A DNA stretch of 35,188 nucleotides from an uncultured Eubacteriales bacterium (GTDB taxonomy: Bacteria > Bacillota > Clostridia > Oscillospirales > CAG-272): the NCBI GenBank assembly GCA_934378145.1, contig CAKXXW010000017.1, forward strand, positions 1 through 35,188. Direction: 5' to 3'. Every line of letters starts with the position of its first letter. Position 1 is the stretch's first letter. A program made the translations under genes and the position numbers. This document shows positions 30,001-35,188 of this stretch, piece after piece. Under the pieces are notes generated by a model that was not told the origin of the DNA, did not search any database, and was given only the letters and a program-made list of their open reading frames with translations.

Positions 30001-30227
30001 GTCGTGCTCCTTTCAAATGTGATCAATCGATCATCCACAAAATGCTTGTTTGAGATAATGCCGGGCTCGATCAAAGCCTTGTTGACGTAGATGGGATACA
30101 GCGTATAGCCGTACGGCCTCGGATACCCGCGGTACTTCACGGCAATACCTCCGGCGGAGTTTGTCCGCACGACGAAGACGGTACCGTCCTCGTACTGCCT
30201 GACGCGTATGTACGCCCCCGGTTTCAT
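29997..30227 (-). CDS. Hypothetical beta-rich early protein
   Basis: This 76-residue protein begins MKPGAYIRVRQYEDGTVFVV and is strand-rich, like an SH3-type fold. It overlaps the previous small gene by an ATGA junction and has the site GAGGAGG 15 bases upstream. The function is unknown. Confidence 0.55.
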   Translation of the reverse strand: MKPGAYIRVRQYEDGTVFVVRTNSAGGIAVKYRGYPRPYGYTLYPIYVNKALIEPGIISNKHFVDDRLITFERSTT

Positions 30228-30382
30228 GCCTCTGCGACCTCCTCTCGTTTATCGGTTTGTTTTGTCTCTTGCTTGTATTTTCGCGTTGCCTCCACCAATG
30301 CCCGCGCCAAAAGCTGAATTTGCAAATTTGGGCATTGGGCTACCGTGGGGGGCGCATTTGCAAACTCGATGCGCTGGATCAT
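30224..30382 (-). CDS. Small early protein (52 aa)
   Basis: ATG at 30382 has AAGGAGACGGT ahead. The frame (starting MIQRIEFANAPP, ending TDKREEVAEA) ends in TGA overlapping the next ATG. The strong site and coupling support it as a gene. The C-terminal half is a charged helix. Function unknown. Confidence 0.6.
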   Translation of the reverse strand: MIQRIEFANAPPTVAQCPNLQIQLLARALVEATRKYKQETKQTDKREEVAEA

Positions 30383-30419
30383 ACCGTCTCCTTAAACCGC
30401 GGTGCGAAATTTGCGGCTC

Positions 30420-30614
30420 TCACTTGATGATCTCATCGACCGTCACGCCGAAGATCTCCGACAGACGCGCCAGCATCCAGATCGGCGGGTTCTTGCGACC
30501 GTGCTCGATCATCATGAGAAACTGAGCGGAAACATCAAGTTTGTTCGCCAGTTCCGTTTTCGTCATGCACTGGCCCTCGCGGAGTGCCGTGATCTTCTGT
30601 CCGATTGTATTCAT
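30420..30614 (-). CDS. Cro-like XRE regulator
   Basis: This 64-residue protein is a compact helix-turn-helix: IGQKITALREGQCMTKTELA, then NKLDVSAQFLMMIEHGRKNP. It lacks any extra domain, as in Cro-type repressors. It is the first gene of the leftward early operon, just downstream of the switch promoter, with a GGAGG site. It would bind the same operators as the CI-like protein and favour lytic growth. Confidence 0.85.
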   Translation of the reverse strand: MNTIGQKITALREGQCMTKTELANKLDVSAQFLMMIEHGRKNPPIWMLARLSEIFGVTVDEIIK

Positions 30615-30691
30615 GGGTTCCTCCTTTGTTTCTATCTTGACTTTTATCTTTTGGTATGCTATTGTGGGGTTGAACTATCAACCGTGGTTTA

Positions 30692-30720
30692 ATTGTATCT
30701 CACTAAAAATGAGATGTCAA
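30692..30720 (-). promoter_or_regulatory. Leftward early promoter (P_L/P_R-like)
   Basis: On the reverse strand TTGACA (30720-30715) and TACAAT (30697-30692) are 17 bases apart. The operator at 30697-30715 fills the spacer, so a bound repressor blocks it. Confidence 0.85.
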
Positions 30721-30797
30721 TGAGATTTCGTCAATTTTTACTCACTTTGAATGAGATTTGTATGATTGCACAAAACGGGTTGCTCATTTTTAGTGAA
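30697..30797. promoter_or_regulatory. Three repressor operators
   Basis: Three sites share the layout CTCA, 7 bases, TGAG: CTCA(30699-30702)...TGAG(30710-30713), extended to ATCTCA/TGAGAT; CTCA(30741-30744)...TGAG(30752-30755); and CTCA(30783-30786)...TGAA(30794-30797), which differs by one base. Site 1 sits in the leftward promoter, site 2 overlaps the -35 side of the rightward promoter and site 3 lies between its start and the repressor gene. Confidence 0.78.
30738..30766 (+). promoter_or_regulatory. Rightward repressor promoter
   Basis: TTACTC (30738-30743) and TATGAT (30761-30766) are 17 bases apart. The -35 is weak and overlaps operator 2, which fits an autoregulated repressor promoter. 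Confidence 0.6.
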
Positions 30798-30814
30798 ATT
30801 TGGAGTGCTTGTTT

Positions 30815-31150
30815 ATGTTCTGGGAAAACTATTCAAAATTGTGTTCGGAGCGAGGGGAATCCCCCAATTCAATAGCAGCACAACTCGGCTATTCATCTGG
30901 TAGTGTTACGGCATGGAAACAGGGACGTGTACCGAAGTATCAGACACTCGAAGTGATCGCAAAACACTTCGGCATATCTGTTGAATCTCTTTTGAAAGAG
31001 CAAGAAAAAAAGCCCTCGGAGACCGAGGACTTGGAGGAGATCCGGGTGGCACTATTCGGGGGTGACACGGAAGTCACGCCGGAGATGTGGGAGGAAGTCA
31101 AGCGTTTCGCACGTTACGTAGCCGCGCAGAAGAAACAAGAAAAGAAGTGA
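30815..31150 (+). CDS. CI-like phage repressor (XRE family)
   Basis: ATG 30815 is used, 9 bases after GGAG. The 111-residue protein has an N-terminal helix-turn-helix (residues about 10-60: SIAAQLGYSSGSVTAWKQGR, then KYQTLEVIAKHFGIS). The C-terminal 45 residues are acidic then helical (TPEMWEEVKRFARYVAAQKK). No LexA-type protease domain is present, so inactivation likely depends on the ImmA-type peptidase encoded 4 bases downstream. It keeps the prophage silent by binding the operators at 30697-30797. Confidence 0.88.
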   Translation: MFWENYSKLCSERGESPNSIAAQLGYSSGSVTAWKQGRVPKYQTLEVIAKHFGISVESLLKEQEKKPSETEDLEEIRVALFGGDTEVTPEMWEEVKRFARYVAAQKKQEKK

Positions 31151-31154
31151 CACC

Positions 31155-31586
31155 ATGACAACAGAACAACTCTATGAGATCATGGATCGGGAGGGCATCG
31201 CCCTGTACCGGGCACAACTCCCACATACTAAATCCGTCAGCGTGGCGATCGGTAAGGATTACTATGCCATCGGCGTGGATACGGCCCCGTGGGAGTCGGA
31301 GGCCGAGGAGCGGTCACACATTGCACATGAGTTAGGGCATTGCGTTTGCGATGCCTTTTATCGTCCGTATGTATGCGCAGAGAGCCGACAAAAGCAAGAA
31401 TACAGGGCAGACAAGTGGGCGATCCGTAAGCTCATGCCTTGGCGTAGACTTCACGCCGCCTTGCGTGCCGGAATTGTCGAGCGCTGGGCGCTCGCAGATT
31501 ATTTCCGCGTCACCGAGGAGTTCGTGCGCCGCGCCCTCGATTTCTACGAACGCGAGGGGAAACTGCCGATTTTGGATGAAAACTGA
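31155..31586 (+). CDS. ImmA/IrrE metallopeptidase
   Basis: This 143-residue protein has the zinc motif HELGH in SHIAHELGHCVCDAFY (residues about 54-69), with later acidic and tyrosine residues (SRQKQEYRADKWAIRKLM) that complete the site. In ICEBs1 and related phages ImmA cleaves the repressor after DNA damage. Here it forms an operon with the CI-like gene and would allow induction. Confidence 0.9.
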   Translation: MTTEQLYEIMDREGIALYRAQLPHTKSVSVAIGKDYYAIGVDTAPWESEAEERSHIAHELGHCVCDAFYRPYVCAESRQKQEYRADKWAIRKLMPWRRLHAALRAGIVERWALADYFRVTEEFVRRALDFYEREGKLPILDEN

Positions 31587-31669
31587 ACAGGCGGGCTGTT
31601 CTACGCTGGCAACTTGCAAACAATTTGCCGATAACTTGCAGGAAAGCATTTGGTACGAGGAGAGGCTTA

Positions 31670-33355
31670 ATGAAAAAAGCGGTTATATACGCGCGATATT
31701 CTTCCGAGCGTCAAACGGAACAGTCCATCGAAGGTCAGTTGTCCGTCTGCAAAAAGTTCGCCCTAGATAACGACTTTGCGGTCTTGGACGAATACATCGA
31801 CCGCGCGACGACGGGAACAAATGACAACCGTCTTGCTTTCCAGACAATGATCAGAGACTCTGCACGTCGGGAATGGCAGTACGTCATCGTTTATAAAGGA
31901 GATCGTTTCTCCCGTAATCGCATCGAATCTGCTATACATAAGAAGACGTTGCGGGACAATGGCGTGAAACTCGTATCCGCGACGGAAAACATCCCGGATT
32001 CTCCGGAGGGTATTATCCTGGAATCGCTTCTTGAAGGCATGGCGGAATACTATTCCGCCGAGTTATCGCAGAAGGTCAAACGTGGACTGAACGAATCTAG
32101 AAAGAAAAAACAGTTTACCGGAGGTTTCCTGTTGTACGGCTGGGACCTTGTGGATAAGAAACCGGTCATCAATACTGATGAGGCGTCCGTCGTATTGGAG
32201 GTGCACACTGATTACGCCAACGGCAAAACAGCGCGCGACATTGTAAGTGCACTTGCCGGAAAGGGTATCAGGGACAAGCGCGGCAAAGCCTTTAATATGG
32301 CGGCGATCTACCGGATGTTGAACCAGCAAAAATACGTCGGGAATGACATCTACCCCGCTATCGTACCAAAAGAAATAAAAGAAAGTGTCAATGCAATTAT
32401 CGAAAAAAACAAACACGCTCCCTCTCGCAGAAAAAGCATCGGAAACTATCTACTCTCCGGGAAACTCATCTGTGGTGAGTGTGGAGGTCTCATGACAGGA
32501 GAAGCTGGGACCAGCAAGACCGGCGCCGTATATCAATACTACAAGTGTTACGAAAAGAAAAAACATACGAAGCCTTGCACAATGCCGTCTATAAAGAAAG
32601 ACGATATAGAAAACAAAGTCTTTGATGTTTGTTGCGGAGTGCTGAACGCTGGCTTCATCCCGCACATCGTCGATGCCGCATACAAAATACACCAAGAGGA
32701 GCTGGAATCAAACATCGCGATCATTAACCTGCAAGCACTTCTCACGGAAAAAGAAAAGGCTATCGGCAATATTATGAAAGCCATTGAACAAGGCATCATC
32801 ACCTCTACAACAAAGCAGCGACTTACCGAATTGGAGGAAGAAGTCGAGTCAATAAAAAACAAAATAGCCTGTGAAAAATCCAAAGCGGAAGCGGCACTGA
32901 CAAAAGAGGACTACCATTCATTCCTTTCCAAGTTTATCGGGCAGCAATACCAGAACGATGAATTTAAGCAGGAAGTAATTGATTTGCTGATCCGCCAGGT
33001 GGTTGTTTTTAGGGACCGCATCCGCATCACTTTCAACTATTCGCCAGACGACAAAAAAGGCAATCGCAGAGATTATAAGGTCGACATTTCCGAGTTGGCA
33101 GAGGCTCAACGTGAGCACAAGAAAGGATTGAAAAGTTCAAATTTATTCATTCTTTCTCCGCCACAAAAAGGCACCCCATTTTCGGGGTGTCTTTTTGTGC
33201 CTTGGGGAATTTGGACCCGAGCGACGGAGGCGCGGGGGAGCCGCCGAAATCCTTTCGGTGAACGGATTTCGGCGAGCGACAAGCCGGAAAACCTTGTCCT
33301 GCGAACGGGGCGTTTGCCCCTGGGAGCAGGGCTTGGTTGCCGGCGTGGGCGTTGA
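31670..33355 (+). CDS. Large serine integrase (integrated form)
   Basis: ATG 31670 follows GAGGAGAGG. Residues 1-140 are the resolvase catalytic domain with catalytic Ser in YARYSSERQ; then SRNRIESA; then the recombinase domain (FTGGFLLYGWDL, about 145-260), a zinc ribbon (CGECGGLM... CYEKKKHTKPC, about 270-310), a long coiled coil (about 355-425), and a C-terminal beta part. The gene continues through the att core (33152-33167) and, in this integrated form, reads 62 codons into host DNA before stopping. The excised form ends in a different 27-residue tail (1-160). It catalyses integration at a tRNA-Ser 3' end. The host-derived tail is probably non-functional. Confidence 0.93.
   Translation: MKKAVIYARYSSERQTEQSIEGQLSVCKKFALDNDFAVLDEYIDRATTGTNDNRLAFQTMIRDSARREWQYVIVYKGDRFSRNRIESAIHKKTLRDNGVKLVSATENIPDSPEGIILESLLEGMAEYYSAELSQKVKRGLNESRKKKQFTGGFLLYGWDLVDKKPVINTDEASVVLEVHTDYANGKTARDIVSALAGKGIRDKRGKAFNMAAIYRMLNQQKYVGNDIYPAIVPKEIKESVNAIIEKNKHAPSRRKSIGNYLLSGKLICGECGGLMTGEAGTSKTGAVYQYYKCYEKKKHTKPCTMPSIKKDDIENKVFDVCCGVLNAGFIPHIVDAAYKIHQEELESNIAIINLQALLTEKEKAIGNIMKAIEQGIITSTTKQRLTELEEEVESIKNKIACEKSKAEAALTKEDYHSFLSKFIGQQYQNDEFKQEVIDLLIRQVVVFRDRIRITFNYSPDDKKGNRRDYKVDISELAEAQREHKKGLKSSNLFILSPPQKGTPFSGCLFVPWGIWTRATEARGSRRNPFGERISASDKPENLVLRTGRLPLGAGLGCRRGR
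33091..33167 (+). repeat. 77-bp direct repeat, right copy (attR)
   Basis: This copy lies in the integrase gene. It ends in CTTTCTCCGCCACAAA, a tRNA-Ser acceptor end with CCA, followed at once by a terminator as expected downstream of a tRNA. Phage DNA lies to the left and host DNA to the right. Confidence 0.88.
33162..33199. terminator. Bidirectional terminator at attR, inferred terminator of the target tRNA gene
   Basis: A 16-bp arm from CACAAAAAG (33162) to CACCCC (33177) pairs with GGGGTG (33184) to TTTTTGTG (33199) with one G-T pair. T-runs lie on both sides. It follows the tRNA-like CCA directly, so in the uninfected chromosome it would end tRNA-Ser transcription. Confidence 0.85.
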
Positions 33356-33375
33356 GAACCCCTCCTTCTCCGCCA
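33201..33375 (+). other. Structured repeat-like element ending in a tRNA-Ser-like 3' end
   Basis: The stretch has strong internal stems: CCGAAATCC/GGATTTCGG (33243-33251 with 33264-33272), GACAAG/CTTGTC, and GGGGCG-TT-TGCCCC (33307-33320). It ends in GGGCGTTGAGAACCCC and CTTCTCCGCCA, like a T-arm and acceptor 3' strand of tRNA-Ser. No 5' acceptor strand (GGAGAAG) is present, so it is not a full tRNA. A terminator follows. Related spurious peptides (EARGSRRNPFGE) are common in Clostridia databases. Confidence 0.45.
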
Positions 33376-33381
33376 ACGAAA

Positions 33382-33426
33382 CCCCTAGAAAACTAGGCAC
33401 TCCGCCTAGTAATCTAGGGGTTTTTT
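33382..33426 (+). terminator. Terminator with nested inverted repeat
   Basis: An outer stem CCCCTAG (33382-33388) and CTAGGGG (33414-33420) encloses an inner stem ACTAGGC (33392-33398) and GCCTAGT (33404-33410). Six T follow (33421-33426). Confidence 0.88.
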
Positions 33427-33505
33427 GTATTCTGTGCGTCTCATCGTTTAGCGTATTTTAGCGTATCATATCGCGCATTTGACAGTCAAAAATCAGTCAG
33501 ATTAC

Positions 33506-33534
33506 TTGAATTTAATAGCAAAATCGTGTACAAT
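33506..33534 (+). promoter_or_regulatory. Host promoter of the lipoprotein gene
   Basis: TTGAAT (33506-33511) and TACAAT (33529-33534) are 17 bases apart. A GAGGG ribosome site precedes ATG 33572. Confidence 0.82.
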
Positions 33535-33571
33535 AGAAAAAACAATATAGCCGTTATTGTGAGGGCGTTTT

Positions 33572-35152
33572 ATGAGAAAAAGGCTTATTTTGATTATATG
33601 TTTATCTCTTTTATCTTGCTTGATAGTTTTTTCGGCGTGTAACAAAGACAAAAATTATCAAACAAAAGTATATGAGTATATTCCCTATTATAAAAGCACC
33701 ACTTGCAATATATTAAAAGATAAAAACATAGAATTGCACGTTGAAAACAGTGTAAGCAATTCAAAAGACGAAATCAGCGATTTGATAAATTTAATGCAAG
33801 ACGATTATTCTACACTTACAAGTGTATTCAATTTGGACACGCAAATCAAGTGCTATATTATTGCCGATGAATATATTTTAGGAAACGATAAAGCAGTATA
33901 TCAAAACGAAGTTTTAATTTGCAATGAAAGTGCTGTAAAAAGTGGCGGTTACAGAAAGGCTTTTGCAGGGGCTTATATTCAATCAACCGAGTATTGGAAA
34001 CAATACGGAGCATATGCCCACGCCTTTAATTGTGAATACAGCAATGAAGAAATTAAAGAACATTACGCAAACGATAAAGATTTAGAATTAACACTATTTT
34101 CGGCTTACTTTATCGACGATTTTAATGATAATACGGATAATGCAATAAAAACGGCGTATTCTTTCAGCGATTTCGTTATAAACACATACGGATACAAAAA
34201 CTTTATAAATGCAAACTTAACGGATTACAGAACCGAATACCTTTCATTTCTAGGTATAAACCGCAAGTTTAATATACCTTTTGATTTGTCGTGGCTTGAC
34301 GAAGCGATATACAGTCAGAAATTTTTGTCTTATCCGCTTGTAATCAGTACGGCAAATCGGATTTACAATCTCGATGCGTTTTCTTCCAAACGCGAAACCG
34401 CAAGTTTTGATACACCAGAAAGAGTTTTATATCATTTGTCGGCAGGCAATGCAGAATGTGCCAAAATATTGAATTATATAAAAAGTAACGCTCCCGACAG
34501 TTACGATTTTGTAAATCAAAGGTATTGCGACAATCTCGAATACTTTGTTTCCGACAGAGAAATTAAAACGTGCAGTGATGTTAATAATCGTAAAATATAC
34601 TTGCTTAACCCAAGCGAATATGTACACGAAACAATTCACGCCGTTACATTAAAAAGTAACCCCACCGACGAAGCGTGGATAGGCGAAGGCGTAGCGGAGT
34701 ATTTATCTCGGTATGTTTCCAAACATATTTCTGATATAAATAATCGGTTTTATCTATCATTTACAGATAAAACATTAACAGGTGGCATTGCCGATTTTGT
34801 AAACACGGTCAATACACGTTACCGGAATAACGGCGGTAAATTCGACACTTTGTCTGAATTTGATTTTGCTCTGCTCGCTAAATGTATCGGCGAAACCACC
34901 TTAAAAGACAACAGTTATAAATCGCGAATTACATTTCCGTATGCAACGAATGCGATATGTAAAATATATTCTTGTACAAGTAAAGGCGGAAATGTTTTAA
35001 CATATCCCGAGGCTTATGCCTTTACCTATTATTTGATAGAAAAATATGGGTTTAATAACGTCCTAAACTGTTGCATTAACTATAATTTTGACGGCGTTTT
35101 CGGCTCAAATTACAATATTGTAATGGACGAGTTTATGAAAAGTATCGCATAA
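33572..35152 (+). CDS. Lipoprotein with HExxH metallopeptidase-like motif (host)
   Basis: This 526-residue protein has a lipoprotein signal (basic MRKR, hydrophobic stretch, lipobox FSAC with Cys23) and would be anchored outside the cell membrane. Near residue 350 it carries HETIH in YVHETIHAVTLKSN, followed by EAWIGEGVAEYLS, giving the HExxH plus distant Glu layout of gluzincin metallopeptidases. The rest (about 30-340) is not recognised. It lies outside the phage, is strikingly AT-rich compared with it, and has its own promoter. It may be part of the native host or an older insertion. Confidence 0.75.
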   Translation: MRKRLILIICLSLLSCLIVFSACNKDKNYQTKVYEYIPYYKSTTCNILKDKNIELHVENSVSNSKDEISDLINLMQDDYSTLTSVFNLDTQIKCYIIADEYILGNDKAVYQNEVLICNESAVKSGGYRKAFAGAYIQSTEYWKQYGAYAHAFNCEYSNEEIKEHYANDKDLELTLFSAYFIDDFNDNTDNAIKTAYSFSDFVINTYGYKNFINANLTDYRTEYLSFLGINRKFNIPFDLSWLDEAIYSQKFLSYPLVISTANRIYNLDAFSSKRETASFDTPERVLYHLSAGNAECAKILNYIKSNAPDSYDFVNQRYCDNLEYFVSDREIKTCSDVNNRKIYLLNPSEYVHETIHAVTLKSNPTDEAWIGEGVAEYLSRYVSKHISDINNRFYLSFTDKTLTGGIADFVNTVNTRYRNNGGKFDTLSEFDFALLAKCIGETTLKDNSYKSRITFPYATNAICKIYSCTSKGGNVLTYPEAYAFTYYLIEKYGFNNVLNCCINYNFDGVFGSNYNIVMDEFMKSIA

Positions 35153-35188
35153 TCGAGGTTATAAGGCAGAATATTCGATTTACGTTAC

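Larger units (their letters stand above)
1..33167. mobile_element. Temperate phage / prophage genome (circularly permuted at att)
   Basis: This span holds a complete phage gene set: terminase, portal, capsid, tail, recombination, replication, repressor and integrase. It is bounded by two copies of a 77-bp direct repeat that carries the attachment site. The right boundary is attR, because phage sequence stops after 33167 and a terminator plus bacterial DNA follow. The left boundary is not attL: bases 1-77 are integrase coding sequence, so the left edge shows the attP junction of an excised or tandem form. Unique phage length is about 33.1 kb. Confidence 0.93.

Noticed and set aside
31587..31669. 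Repeated AACTTGCA between ImmA and integrase as a control site
   Set aside because: Only two short copies with unequal context; too weak to call an operator.
33201..33375. A complete tRNA-Ser gene
   Set aside because: Only a 3' half is present; no matching 5' acceptor strand or anticodon arm can be placed.
33195..33461. 88-residue plus-strand ORF after attR
   Set aside because: It crosses the structured element and the terminator, and has no ribosome site.

Overview
The window is almost entirely one temperate phage genome, with about 2 kb of bacterial DNA at its right end. Strong AGGAGG-type ribosome binding sites, sigma-A promoters, YopX-, RecT/YqaJ- and ArpU/RinA-type genes, a large serine integrase and a type I-C CRISPR repeat all suggest a gut-type Clostridia (Bacillota) host. 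The flanking host gene (33572-35152) is visibly AT-rich, while the phage is GC-richer.

Layout. Positions 1-160 are the 3' end of the serine integrase reading across an attP-like junction into the phage left end. The first 77 bases are identical to 33091-33167, inside the integrase at the right end. Positions 161-680 hold the integrase terminator, an XRE remnant, an inverted repeat, a 10-bp tandem repeat array and a promoter with an attenuator-like terminator. From 681 to 10499 the head and neck genes run rightward: terminase, portal, minor head protein, scaffold, capsid and connectors. From 10542 to 12608 lies an accessory island: a papain-fold toxin-like protein and a probable immunity partner, a type I toxin-antitoxin locus, a solitary type I-C CRISPR repeat, and a reverse-strand two-helix membrane protein. 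Tail, fibre and membrane or lysis candidates follow from 12650 to 20439.

The early/replication operon (20481-30614) runs leftward. It holds a cro-like gene, small proteins, YqaJ nuclease with RecT, a PAPS-reductase-like protein, a replisome organizer, a C5 cytosine methyltransferase, YopX and ASCH proteins, an adenine/N4 methylase and a late-regulator-like HTH protein. A divergent switch with three operator palindromes (30692-30797) separates it from the rightward lysogeny genes: CI-like repressor, ImmA/IrrE peptidase and serine integrase.

The integrase gene ends in the attachment site, which copies a tRNA-Ser 3' end, so its C-terminal tail differs between the excised and integrated forms. 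The left edge shows the excised (attP) junction and the right edge shows attR followed by host DNA. The host part holds two terminators, a structured element ending in another tRNA-Ser-like 3' end, and a lipoprotein with an HExxH motif.

The most interesting material is the island at 10542-12608. The lone CRISPR repeat resembles the solitary repeat units known as RNA anti-CRISPRs, and it sits next to a complete convergent type I toxin-antitoxin locus and a toxin/immunity-like pair. No long tape-measure gene and no recognisable endolysin were found, so tail type and lysis mechanism remain open.
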